Shown here piece by piece: positions 23,038-34,891 of a DNA stretch of 64,000 bases; within the stretch, counting starts at the first letter, position 1, and every line of letters begins with the position of its first letter. Where the stretch lies: positions 1,240,001-1,304,000 of the forward strand of contig BSBM01000424.1 in the NCBI GenBank assembly GCA_027924585.1, written 5' to 3'. Both the position numbers and the translations under genes were made by a program. The notes beneath the pieces are model-generated. The model ran no database searches. It was given only the letters and a program-made list of their open reading frames with translations, and was not told where the DNA came from. The DNA is from Larix kaempferi. Its lineage: Eukaryota > Streptophyta > Pinopsida > Pinales > Pinaceae.

Positions 23038-24143
23038 TCAAGCGTAATACCGCTTGAGGTAGAGCCCATTTCTAGGCTCCTTCAAGGCAAATCCCTCATA
23101 GTCTTCTAACTCATAAGCTCCTTTTTTGAGGACATGCCTCATAATGTAAGGACCGTGCCACATGGGATTGAACTTGCCTTCCCCCAGGGTTCTTTAGCTT
23201 GGTCATACAAAAGTACCAAGTCACCTTCAGCATATTACTGGGGATGGACAGACCTATCATATTGACAGGACGCTTATTAAAATCAATAGCCACAGCAGCA
23301 TCTTGACGGTGCTCGTCAAGTTTCTCGAGGTATACTAAATGTTTCTCAATCTCTGTCGTATCAGGGAGGAGTTCTATGGCTAGCTTGAGTGAAGGAATCT
23401 CACATTCAATCCATAAAGTGACTCCACACCATGAACTAACTGGAATGGTGAGAACTCGGTGGCAGTCTTAACTGCGGTTCGATATGCCCACAAAGTAGGA
23501 TATAACATGATATGCCAATTGGTCTTACTTTGTTGGATGGTACGTTGGAGAATGGTCTTCAAAGACTTATTTACTGCTTCAACTTGACCATTCGCTTGAG
23601 GGTAGTAGGAAGACGAGTGTTCCTGATGAAACCCAAGCTTGAGAGACAAATCCTCCATCATCTTGTTTTGAAAGTGACTGCCATGGTCAGTGACAATCTC
23701 TTTCGGGATACCGAACCGAGTGATAATTTGGTTGAACATGAAATGGGATGTTGTAGCACTGTCGGCTTTTACAGTAGGCATGGCCTCATCCCATTTGGAA
23801 AAATAATCCACGGCCACGATAATATGGTGATGCCCCCCAGCCGAAGCTAGTTTGCAATCCATGATATCTACCCCCCACTTAGTGAAGGGACCGACAGTGA
23901 CGACCGGATGGAGGGGCGCTGGATGCGAGTGTATGTTCCGAGAAAACACATGGCAAGGGTGACATCTCTTCACAGCGTTAATACAATCTTTAAATATAGT
24001 AGGCCAAAAATAACCAGCTCGCATGATACGCTGGGCTGTAGCGAGCCGGATAAGTGACCGCCACACGCCCCTGCATGGCAATCATTAAGTACCTGTTCCA
24101 CTTCTTCGTGAGTCAAGCAACGACGGAGAATGGAATCCTTTCC
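23038..24143 (-). pseudogene. Integrase of B
   Basis: Integrase inserts element DNA into the genome. The minus strand shows the HHCC zinc finger (GGHLSG, then CHPCHVF), split by a frameshift near 24060-24090. The core follows with WGVDIMD (first Asp), VTDHGSHFQN (second Asp) and YYPQANGQVEAVNK (Glu), and then SPFQLVHG. A C-terminal part in a shifted frame (about 23180-23038) reads like the usual gypsy tail MWHGPYI... NGLYLKRYY and ends at TGA 23038-23040. All catalytic acids remain but the frame is broken. Confidence 0.85.
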
Positions 24144-26189
24144 TCAGCAATACAAAGTGTCACCGACGATAGTATAATCTTTAGCGTGATGTTTCAAACG
24201 CTGTCGCTCATCTTGTGAATAATGCGGAGGAAACTTCAAAGTTTGGAGATATACAATGACATCCCCATACCAAGGGTCCTCGGACGATATAAGAAATAAG
24301 TGTTCATCCACAAAGGAATCTTCATGAATGACATCCTCATCAAGCTGTGGAAGGTACAACATAAGCTCAGCGAACACCAGTGATTTCATCGATTTTGCCG
24401 AAGCAAAATCAAGATCAAATTCCTGAAGGATCACAATCCATTTATTATACTTACCCCCGATAAGGCGTCGTGATAGCACAAACTGAAATGGATTGATGTG
24501 AGCTACAACTATGGTTGTTTGAAGCAAAATGTAATTTTGTAACCGCTGGACTACGTGGACAGTCGCAAGTGCCAGCTTTTCTACGTGGGTGTACCTTAGC
24601 TTAGCGTCTACTAAATTTCGATTGAGATAATAGATAACATGCTCGACGAGTGCATCATCTAGCTGAACCAAGACCATGCCAATAGTCTCTTGAGACGTGG
24701 CCACATAAAGAATAAAATCTCGTGTAAAGTCCGGCGGACTAAGCACAGGGGCCGATACCAAAGCTTTCTTAAGGGCGTTGAAATACTGCTAGGCTCTCTC
24801 ATCCCAGATAAAAGGTGTGTCTTTCTTCAATAAGTGCACGAAACCTTTGCTAATACTAGCATAGTTGGCTATAAACCAACGCAGAAAAGTAGCTCTCCCT
24901 TGGAGGCTCTGAAGTTGTAACAAATTACGCGGAGGAGGCAACTGAAGTATTGCCTCAACTTTGAGAGGATCGACTCTAATCCCCTCCCTCGAAACTATGA
25001 AGCCTAGAAGGCAACCAGTCCTAACAGCGAAGATGCATTTGTTTGGATTCAATCAAATTTTGTAGTGGATACATCATTCGAGAATCATACGGAGGTGTTT
25101 GGGGTGGTCCACTCTCTTGCGAGAATGGCCAGCAAGATCATCCAAGAAAAATTCCATAATCATCTTAAGATCGTGAAAGGCATAGGTCATGGCTCGTTGA
25201 AAAGTAGCTCTGGCGTTTTTAAGGTCGAAGGGCATTTTATAATATGCAAATGTTCCCCGTGGACAAAAAAATGTTGTCTTATGTTGGTCCGCGGGTTTGA
25301 TTTGAATCTGATTATAACCTGAGAAGCTGTCCATGAATGAAAAAATCTCACTCCCTGCACAAGCATCCAATATTTGATCAATGAATGGCGTGGGGAAGTT
25401 GTCTTTCGGACATGCACGGTTCAAATCTCTAAAATCAGTGCATACACGGATCGTCCCCTGCTTTTTATCCATAGGAACGGGGTTTGACACCCATTCGGTA
25501 AGAGGAACGGGGTAGATGAAACCAGCTTTGAGCAATTTCTCCACCTCTTCCTTAATAGCAGCTACCTTCCTAGGGTTCACAGCATGTAAGTGTTGTCGAA
25601 CCGGTTTAGCATCAGGATACGTTCTAATCTCGTGTTCAACAATGCGGGGGTCTATTCCTGGCATCTCCTCATATGACCAGGTGAAAGCTTCCCAGAGTTC
25701 TGTAAACAAGTTAGTGTAAATAGCGATCTCCTCAGGAGTGCAATCGGCACCGATGTAAATGTTCTCTATCTTTCCGGGAGTGCGAGAGATGTTGATCGAA
25801 GTGGTTGGGGAAATATTGGCCATATTCCCCTCCACAAAAACATCATGCGACTCCAAAAGAGCTAGAGGGTGACCAACCATCTCTGCTAGAGTCATCCTAA
25901 ACTCCTCTTGCTCAACGAGTTTGAGGTTGGGAAGGAAATAAGAGCACTGGTACATATCTTCCCAAGGTCTCTCACTACCACACATGGACTCGAGGATAGC
26001 TTCATCAGATGGTAAAGTATCATCAAGGCAATCGTGGGAACAAGATGAGTTGGCTGCCCAAACTGGCAGTGTAACAGGATCTTCTTCAACTGTCTGGGAA
26101 GAAAAGAGATCCGGATCTGCAGTGGTTTGTTGGATATGATTGTAAGCGAGCTCCACTACAGATAAAGGCATAGACATCCCGACATGCAT
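24144..26189 (-). pseudogene. Reverse transcriptase and RNase H of B
   Basis: The frame opens after the protease block. After about 170 N-terminal residues the RT shows PVPLTEWVSNPVPM, VCTDFRDLNRACPKDNFP, the FSGYNQI block and the catalytic FFLDD box. RNase H follows with LYVATSQETIGMVL, RYTHVEKLALA and the ILQEFDLDF block typical of Tat elements. The first RNase H Asp position is altered (YVATS where a YVD-type motif is usual), so this RNase H may have been weak or is mutated. Stops at about 25063-25075 and 24787 are TGA/TAG. The last codon before the integrase finger is TGA at 24144. Confidence 0.88.
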
Positions 26190-27194
26190 AATGTCTCCAA
26201 ACGTGGAATTCGTGGATGGTAAAGTCCACGGATCATCTAAATAGGAGGTCTAGAATAACATATTATTCGAAGGAGGAGACGCATTGTTGGTAATGGTTCC
26301 AATAAAATTCATACGTGCAGAATGGTTAAAAGTTCCCATCAATGAGGGGTGCATTCCAACACCTATGTTCCCAGTTTCTGGCTGAGAATTAGAAACTTGC
26401 GGGACTACGGATCCCGTGGATGCTGTGGAAGGAGTGCCAACATAATCCAGCTGATCAATCGTCACAATATTTCCTTCATGGGGAAAGCAGATAACTCTAA
26501 ATATAGTAGACGCGACAGCCTTCATAGTGTACATCCAGTTCTGACCTAGTAAAAGGTTGTAGTCGATGGGTGCATCAACCACTTCGACTTCAATAGGCAC
26601 AGACTTACCTCCCAAGGAGATAACAAGGGAAGGGATAATTCCATGCGGCGTAAAAGATCTACCGTCGAATGCAGTGAATGTAGTTCTAAATGCAAGTAGA
26701 GGAGGAGAGCCAAGAGCTTTCCAACAAGCTAACAACATTACTAACGTGGAAGCACCTTCATCAACCATAGTACGTTTGACGAAGCTCTTAAGGAAAACCA
26801 CCTGGATTTGAAAATCCACGTGGTAAGGTAAGCGAGGTTGGACATCAGTAGTATCGAACTTGATAACACTAGGATTTCCCCCATCATGAACTCCTAACGC
26901 ACTCAAAAGGGCATGCTTCTGAGAGGGACAGGCTTGCAAGACCTCAAGAACCGACATGGCACACGGAGTTTGGCCCAAATATTCTACGATGGAGTAGTTC
27001 TGGGCGGCTCGAGCATTTGGATTATGCGTGGAGTGCTTGAGAACACCTTTCGGTATCCGTGGCATAATGGAAGGATTCTCAATATGCAAGGAATTGTCAG
27101 GAGGAGGGGGAGGCTCATTCCCCAAATTGGGTTGTGGTGCACCATAATCGCACTGACGAGTAGCAACACAAACCTCCGACTGAACCATATTCAC
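26190..27194 (-). pseudogene. Aspartic protease region of B
   Basis: The frame is shared with the RT, from which a single TAG (26250-26252) separates it. It contains TMVDEGASTLVM, the position of the catalytic D-S/T-G loop (here D-E-G), and 70 residues later YNLLLGQNWMY, the matching ILG-W element of retropepsins. The D-E-G form occurs where D-S/N-G is usual; I cannot tell from the sequence whether it is ancestral to this lineage or a mutation. The preceding gag frame joins through a one-base shift near 27235. Confidence 0.8.
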
Positions 27195-27939
27195 TCATCC
27201 ATAACCACTAGTATTGGAAGAAGACGTTTCCGTTTCATTAGTACATAACCAGTGGTGGGAGCATGCGAAGCCATGTTTTGGTGATGAGGTAGGGGATCCT
27301 TCAACACAGCTGGGCTCTGTGCCAAATGCTTCGATGCTTCTTCAATTTGAGGACATAAGTGAGTAAGATGATCTTCCCCACAAAGCTTGCAAGGGAATTT
27401 CACCTTACGCCTAGGTTTACTATCCTCGCCAGCATTACCACCTTCCTGAGGAGGGTTGGCATTCTCTTTACGAGGAGTATTACGATTGCTATTGTTATTA
27501 CTTCCATTGTTTCCACCCCTACGATTATTTCTCCCCTTTTTCTTAGCACCAGGTTGCTGGTTACCCAATGGTTTCGTTGATTGCACATTGTGTACATCAG
27601 ACAACGGAGTGGAAGTGGACAAGGTGTGAACCTGTCCGGAAGGAGACTGTTTTAGCAACAAATTTTGCATTTGATTAGCTACCAAGTCTATAGGGCGAGT
27701 GCATGCGAACCCCATGATTCCATCGTCATGTGGTCTAGGAACTGACGTGGGCTCATGTCTTATTCTCGGTGCATCAAGAATAATGTCATACAAAATGCCA
27801 GACTGAGAGTAAAGTAGATCTAACTGCTGGACTTTCAAGATAGCTTGTTCCTCAGTCACAATGCCAGACATCGAAACATCCTTAGCAATGTATGGAAGTA
27901 GAGACTTAAGGAACCATTCCAACAGGAATTCTGGAGGAA
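27191..27939 (-). pseudogene. gag of B, C-terminal part with zinc knuckle
   Basis: Continues gag from the other side of copia C: removing C joins the KAN and IPPEFLLEWF phrases across the site. The segment includes an Asn/Gly/Arg-rich basic stretch (about 27480-27540) and CKLCGEDHLTHLC (about 27350-27390), a C-x2-C-x3-H-x4-C RNA-binding knuckle. The frame is open for about 240 codons and then shifts by one base before the protease. Confidence 0.85.
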
Positions 27940-28541
27940 TGTTAAATTTTCAGAATTTACTTCAATCTGATCTAGGATCTTAACTGAGAGAACAACATGT
28001 ATAGCAAATCTACAGCATATCAATCATGGACACAATAATGCAAGCACACAAGAGACACAGAGTTTACTTGGGGAAAACCATAAAGGTGAAAAACCCCAAT
28101 AACTTCCTCAGAGATAGATAGAGCAATGATACAACTAGAATACAAGAGATATTCTTCTCCTAGCAGCAGAGCCTCCTCCTCCATAAGTGTGCCACTCTCC
28201 CAAGTGTGAGTGAGAAAATAGAATGTGTAAAATCAGAGAGACACACTCTCTATTTATACACTAACTTGACTTGACCTTTACTCAACTAGGTCGGCCTCAA
28301 CTTAACCACTTAACATAATGCTGACTAGGCCGACCCCCACTAGGGTGGTCTAATAACCCTTTGACCCACATGACTTATACAGGGCTGACCCCAACAAGGT
28401 GGTCTAATAACCCATCAAGTATAAGTTACGACACTTACAATATAAATGACGACACTTCCGTATAGAGGAATAATAACATCTCTATAGGAATACAACATAC
28501 ATATATGTGAAATACATTCCGAAGTTACATATACATCAACA
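27940..28541 (-). repeat. 3' LTR of C
   Basis: 602 bases. It lacks a 44-46-base tandem duplication (the phrase GGGTGGTCTAATAACCCTTTG) that is present in the 5' LTR of C and in the E LTR. The TATA box on the minus strand is at 28251-28258. CTCCCTCTTAACTAG follows on the plus strand, the complement of the AAGAGGGAG polypurine tract. Confidence 0.92.
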
Positions 28542-29947
28542 CTCCCTCTTAACTAGGAAGGTATTTCTCGACACAGTTCTTCTAGCACAAGTCATCTTCT
28601 CTGGATCATCGTCACTGGATAATCGTCATCGAGTCATCATCATCGTCACTGCTGCTGCTATCTCAATCAATCTCTGAATCTACTTGTCATAGGAAGTTCT
28701 ACAGAGCCATCCCTTTTTCATACTGGATGTAGGCCCACCACCTGCAGGTCTTCGTCATCACTGGCCATACTGTGGAATCCTCAGGACTTATTATGTTCAT
28801 CACAAAACCTAGCTGCAGCATCCCAGGCTATTACGAGCACTTAGCTCTACCTATTGGATCTCCTAGGAGCACATTACATGTGACCCATCACAAAACCTGG
28901 CTGAAGCATCCCAGGCTGTTACGAGCACACAGCTCTACCTGTTGGATCTCCCAGGAGCAAATTACATGTGATCTCACCACAAAACTTGGTTGAAGCATCT
29001 GAGGCCTTTTTCATCCTGTCCAGATATCCCAGGAGAAAATTACATGTGGGCCACCACAAAACCTGGCTGAAGCATCTGAGGCCTTTTTCATCCTGTCCAG
29101 ATCTCCCAGGAGCAAATTACATGTGGTCATGTCAAAACCTGGCTGCAGCATCTGAGGCCTTTTTCATCCTGTCCAGATCTCCCAGGAGCAAATTACAAGC
29201 CATAGGACAAAACCTTGCAAGAGTATCTCAGGATGTTATGGGTACACAACTCCGACCTGAAATCTCCCAGGGCACAAATTACATGTCCTCCCAGAGCAAT
29301 GTCTCGAAAGAGCATCCCAGGTTGTTACGAGTACACAACTCTGACCTATAGGATCTCCCAAACATGCTCATCTGCACAACCTGATCCACGGACACAAAGT
29401 ATCATCCTAATACTCACCATACATCATCCTGATGTACACATGATCATCCTGATCATCATCACTGCAACATCCTGCTGCATGTCATCTCGAGAAACTCATC
29501 ATCCACAATCATCCTGATCATACAATGCATCTACCTGATGCATACCAAGTATCTACCTGATACATATCATCAGACACAGTGTATTCACCTGATACATAGA
29601 TACATGATCCACACAATGTATCCATCAACATACATGATCTACCTGATCATACCTGATACATATCAACATACATGATCTACCTGATCATACAATGTATCCA
29701 CCTGATACATATACAGATACATGGTCCAAGCATCCAACATGATGCATATACAAAATACATACAAATGATCCAACTGATCATATCCAGCATCCAACATGAT
29801 GCGTACATACATATAAATGATCCAACTGATCATACAAAGCAGAAACTAGAACATCATCCTGATGCTCATCATCCAGCGCTTACATCCATAGCCATGTGAA
29901 GGATCCTCCTTCCAACATGCTTGGAATGGCTTCAGCAAATGTGTCCA
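28542..29947 (-). repeat. Repeat-rich 3' untranslated region of C
   Basis: Between RNase H and the 3' LTR there is a tandem array of about 77-base units at 28976-29200 (phrase GAGGCCTTTTTCATCCTGTC), with related looser units on both sides (28780-29360). A stretch at 29390-29880 is made of ATCATCCTGATG- and TACCTGATAC-type short repeats. Long ORFs here are repeat translation. Confidence 0.85.
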
Positions 29948-31449
29948 TCACTTCTTCCTCGAAGTGTCCTCGATCTGAAGAACACCAAGCCTCTCCCTGA
30001 AGTACTCAAACTTCAACCTGGCTAGTGGCTTCATCAGCACATCTGCAATCTGCTCGTCCGTCGCAACATACAGGAGCTTCACAGCTCCTCCCTACACCAT
30101 ATCCTTGATATAGTGATATTTGATCTCTATGTGTTTCAACCTGTCATGAAACAATGGGTTCTTAGACAGCTTCACACTACTCTGGTTATCGCAGAAAATA
30201 CCAGTAGCATCCAATGGGAGATCAAATAACTCGGATAGTAGCTTCCGTAGCCATACTGCCTCACAACTAGCTGAATAGGCTGCAACATACTCTGCCTCAG
30301 CTGTACTCAGTGCTACGCAGGATTGCTTCCTGCTAAACCAAGAGATCACACCTGATCCCATACTGAAGCAGCACCCAAATGTGCTCTTCCTATTTGTAGC
30401 ACTGCCAGCCCAATCTGAATCAACATAACCCTGCAGGTTAAACTTTTGATTTTCTTCATACTTGAGCCCATAATCCACTGTACCCTTCAGGTACCTCAGA
30501 ACATGCTTTACAGCAATCAGATGAACACTCCTCGGATCTGTCAGGAACTGACTTAATGTGTTCACAGTAAAGCAAATATCTCATCTCGTGTTTGTCAAGT
30601 ACATCAAGGACCCAATCATCTGACGATACATAGAGACATCAACCGGATCAAATGAAGAATCACAAAGAAGCTTCAGGTTCGATTCCATAGGTGTGGCCAT
30701 AGCCTTGCAGTCCATCATCCCGAACCTCTTTAGTATCTCTACTGCATACTTCCCTTTTCCAAGGAAGATTCCATCTACACTCTGCCACACCTTCATGCCA
30801 AAACAAAATAGTGCATCATCCCCAAGTTCTTCTCAAACTCGACAGCAAGCTTCCATTGCATGTCGACAATCAATCTATCCTCACCTGTTACAAACAGGTC
30901 ATCCATATACAAAAGTAGTATCACTGGATTGCCTTCCTCAACCTTGTAGTAAAGGTTGGAATCCACTATACTCTTGGTAAAGCCCAAACTGGATAGAAAG
31001 CTGTCTATCCTACCATACCAAGTTCTGCACATATATGAGTCCCTGTCATGTGTCTCAGAACCAAGTAGCTTCTCCACATACACTTCTTCTTCAACTACAC
31101 CATTCAAGAAGGCTGTCTTGAAATCCATCTGGTGTATCTTCCACTTCATCACTGCAGCCAGAGCAAGTACTGATCTAATGGAAGTGTATCTGGCTATAGG
31201 AGCAAAAGTCTCTATGCTACTACCTGCAGCATGCTTGATCTTGTAGATCCTCTTGGAAGTCACTACAAACTCCCCTTCAGGTCTTGGGACTGCATCCCAA
31301 ACATCTTCATGATCGACTGGTACTCCTCGATCATGGCATTCTTCCCAGATCCTGGGAACTTCAATATCTTCAATATTTTCAATAGATAACTTCGTTGCTG
31401 AACAAATGTTGTAGTCCTTCTTTTTGTAGGTAATGGTATACGATCTTTC
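29948..31449 (-). pseudogene. Reverse transcriptase and RNase H of C
   Basis: Copia RT signs on the minus strand are YKIKHAAGSS, then ETFAPIARYTSI, MDFKTAFLNG and LLLYMDDLFVTGED with the intact YMDD catalytic box, then RQMIGSLMYLTNTR. RNase H follows with GYVDSDWAGSATNRKS, AEAEYVAAY and FCDNQSSVKLS, to a final TGA at 29948-29950. Deletions remove pieces before ETFAPIARY and around 31040. Several frames and stops break it. Confidence 0.9.
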
Positions 31450-31870
31450 CTACACAACAAGTTAAATTGCATGATTAGAAAACATCTCATAGTTTTCAGA
31501 ACAAATTCTTACACATAAAGAAATATGTCATACAGTCATGCAATTATCTTAGCCAATGCTTCAATACAACATTTATCTATATTCCATAACTTTCTAGATG
31601 CCTTCCAATCTCTACCAGAACATTGTTAAGAGTGTGCACAACTCCTAACATGTCAGCAAAGAGGTTTCATTCTAGATAAGTAGCAATGGAATGTTGTACA
31701 GTGCCATAGGCCACTTACCCATGTATATTAGTAGTATATTGTTCATCAATGCAACTATTCTAATATGCATAATACACAACCTAATTCTAGGAACATAAGC
31801 ATATACATCATTGAATAACATTATCTAAACAAACATCTATGTAAGAAATGACAATTCAAATACTTATCTT
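31450..31870 (-). other. Intron-like segment in pol of C
   Basis: About 420 non-coding bases between an integrase fragment and the RT. On the minus strand it ends TTGTGTAG before GAAAGATCG, a good acceptor, and begins after AAAG with ATAAGTAT, which would be a donor if the first base were G. The same segment with the same end lies in D at 48934-49343, on the other strand. It is absent from A. Confidence 0.6.
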
Positions 31871-32050
31871 TGTTTGATTGTTGGGTTGACTCCCTCTCAG
31901 TCTTTGCTTCTTTTCTGCAACTCCATTCTGATGTGGATTGTGAGAAGTGGTCATCTCCCTCTGAATATCTGCATCCTTGTAGAAACTACTGGAGTGTGCT
32001 TCCTCTTGATCTTTGCTTCCTAAATTACCTGTCCTTGAACTTATATTCAT
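31871..32050 (-). pseudogene. Integrase fragment of C
   Basis: Sixty codons match the integrase core of A around the catalytic Glu: the phrase NPHQNGVAEKK here against NPQQNGVAERK in A (40249-40280). The rest of integrase, gag and protease is missing. This is the remnant of a large internal deletion. Confidence 0.85.
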
Positions 32051-32947
32051 TCTCGATCCCTATGCATGCTCGTTAGTATCATCATTATGTTATCCTCTAG
32101 GTCTCATACATAATCAAACATTCATTAGTATAATCTTAATATTATCAAAACACAATAATCTAAAGCATGTATAGTTAGGATCATTTCAAACACAGATAAT
32201 AAACATTAGTATTCAAGGTTTCAGGGAAGTCTTCTTTTACTCATGCATATTCTTATTTGATCATAGGACTCTTCTGGTTAGTTAAATAATTAATCAAGAT
32301 AAGAGATATAATATGCATAAAACCCTTGATTACTCAAACCTATACCTTCATGATTCTTCTGGTTAGTCATATCATCAATTATGGTAAGAAACATAATATG
32401 CATACAACCATGACTATTCAAACCTATGACTTCATGAATAATCATTATCAACAACACAACAGTATAAGATCCTAACACAAGGTAGGATTCTAGCTTGATA
32501 TAGGAAAAACAAACCTAGATTAGCATGCTAGCTAGTTATGTCTAACATACTCGCATAATGTCTTCTGGTTCTCTTCAATGACTTGTGCTAGTAACTTGCA
32601 TGTCTCATAAGTTATCCATTGTAGAACCAAGTTATACATACCTCGTAAGTAGATTTTATAAGTGATCCATGACAATGGATTAATCTTTGTCTTCATGTCA
32701 TCATGATCATATGTTCTTGAACTAGAACATGATTTGTCTTTCTTGGTGTACCTTTCATGTTAGTGAACAACATAAACCTCATACAACATCACAATGCATT
32801 AGTACAATCATAAGTGTCAAAACCTTAATCAATGAATATCTTCTATTAAGGTAATACGACAAGTCTAGTAATTAATCAAGATTGTACTGTAATGATATGA
32901 AGACAAACATATCATAAACTTAACTATGAACAGAATTCGAAACATAC
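32051..32947 (-). other. Non-coding interior of C
   Basis: Nothing recognisable. Two similar blocks around 32290-32345 and 32350-32420 share GAAACATAATATGCATA-like text and a TCTTCTGGTTAGT phrase, so a local duplication has occurred. Confidence 0.5.
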
Positions 32948-33083
32948 CTGTAAGCCATACCTGTCAAGATTGCTTGTAATCTTCTTATGGAAGGCCTTAG
33001 CCTCATCTCCCTCTGAAACAAAAACTTCTTCACTTATGCAGGTGACCAATCCATCCTCTTCTAGGATTAACCCAATCCACTTG
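32948..33083 (-). pseudogene. gag fragment of C, start codon deleted
   Basis: About 45 codons match gag of A (WKYRIGLIL to GEEAKALHKKN region). In A the leader phrase AAATCAAGTGG lies before the gag ATG. In C that phrase runs straight into gag at ATTGGGTTAATCC, so the start codon and about 27 codons are deleted. A two-base GG overlap lies at the joint. Confidence 0.8.
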
Positions 33084-34245
33084 ATTTACAGGAACTGGAT
33101 CTGGAGCTGTAATAGGATTTGTTAGAGAAACCCCAAAAATTCAAACTTTGAATTTCAAACTTCCGAAAGGATAGAAATATGCTCCTTGATGAGCTAATCA
33201 AGCTGGTATATTAAGAATTTGAAAACTGCAAAGTTTCACTCCTCAATTTTTCCTTTGAAACTTCTGGATTCACTGGACGTGACCCCAAACTGGGGTTTGA
33301 TGAAGCCCACTCTTCTGCCCAATCAAAATGTTTTATCTAAATCTCTAAGCTTCTATTTTTATGAGGAGCTTCCAGCCGTGGTCACAGATTTCAAAAATTC
33401 CCTATTTTGCGGAAGCCCTAATTTTCCACTTTTCTGATCAAAGTCCTGAACTCGTCTGATCAAGCCCAGCCTTCTGCCCAACCAAAAATTCTGATCTTGG
33501 TCTATAAATTTCGATTTTGATGAGTATCATTCAGCTGTGGTCTCCGATTACAAAAATTCCAACTTTATCCGAAACCCTAAATTCCGGAAGCCATGAATGA
33601 AGGTGCTCAAAAATAATTCTGTTTTGACATAAATATGTACCTGCTTGTTTCTAGTGTAACTCCAACCTTTTCGATCCACAGGGTCTGAAAATTTTTCTTG
33701 AGATAGCCCAACCTGTCATCTTTCCATCTCGACAGGTCTAACCTCAATTGGATTCTCTGAGAGAGAGTTATGCCAAGTGTCGTAACGTGACCTGTTTATG
33801 GGATAAAACAGGAGAGCGAACTTGTACGGCATGCAACATGTCACTGGTTCAAATTCGGCCTCTGAAAAATGTTGCTGAGATATTAAAGTCTGTGTACTAC
33901 CTGTCACTTTTTACTAAATTTCATTTGGAGCTTCCTAGCCCAGGTTATGACCTTTTTTCCAAGGTCACCTGTTTTTGACTCAGATCTGGAAGAGGCAGAA
34001 ACCCTATATTGTATAGATCATAAATCACAAAGTACTATGAATTAGAGGTTTTCCTTTGGACACAAGGTACACGGGGATCTAATATTCGACCTGTAAAAGT
34101 TTCAGATCCGAAAACTTCGCCAAAATGGATTTATAGCGAAAGTGATACAATGACTGGTTTTTGCTATATCAAGCCCTAGCATCGTAAGTGCAACAAGTGT
34201 CATACATGCCATATCATGCCTTCTTTCAGGCTAGCTCTGATACCA
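33084..34245 (-). other. Leader and primer-binding site of C
   Basis: The leader is homologous to that of A in its gag-proximal part (about 33090-33260). The primer-binding site TGGTATCAGAGCTAGC reads on the minus strand from 34244. No gene. Confidence 0.8.
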
Positions 34246-34891
34246 TGTTAAATTTTCAGAATTTACTTCAATCTGATCTAGGATCTTAACTGAGAGAACA
34301 ACATGTACAGCAAATCTACAGCATATCAATCATGGACACAATAATGCAAGCACACAAGAGACATAGAGTTTACTTGGGGAAAACCATAAAGGTGAAAAAC
34401 CCCAATAACTTCCTCAGAGATAGATAGAGCAATGATACAACCAGAATACAAGAGATACTCTTCTCCTAGCAGCAGAGCCTCCTCCTCCACAAGTGCGCCA
34501 CTCTCCCAAGTGTGAGTGAGAGAATAGAATGTGTAAAATGAGAGAGACACACTCTCTATTTATACACTAACTTGACTTGACCTTTACTCAACTAGGTCAG
34601 CCTCAACTTAACCACTTAACATAATGCTGACTGGGCCGACCCCCACTAGGGTGGTCTAATAACCCTTTGACCCACATGGCTGACCCCCAATAGGGTGGTC
34701 TAATAACCCTTTGACCCACATGACTTATACAGGGCCGACCCCAACAAGGTGGTCTAATAACCCATCAAGTATAAGTTACGACACTTACAATATAAATGAC
34801 GACACTTCCATATAGAGGAATAATAACATCTCTATAGGAATACAACATACATATATGTGAAATACATTCCGAAGTTACATATACATCAACA
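34246..34891 (-). repeat. 5' LTR of C
   Basis: 646 bases, identical in layout to 27940-28541 but with one extra tandem copy of the 44-46-base unit near 34640-34720. The TATA box on the minus strand is TATAAATA at 34557-34564. Confidence 0.92.

Larger units (their letters stand above)
27940..34891 (-). mobile_element. C: Ty1/copia element (minus) inside gag of B
   Basis: LTRs at 34246-34891 (5') and 27940-28541 (3') start, on the minus strand, TGTTGATGTA and end ATTTAACA. A Met-type primer-binding site lies at about 34228-34245. The target-site duplication is missing: TGTTG lies right of the element but only AGGAA lies left. Gag and integrase are mostly deleted, while reverse transcriptase and RNase H are recognisable but broken. 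It is related to A, D and E. Confidence 0.92.
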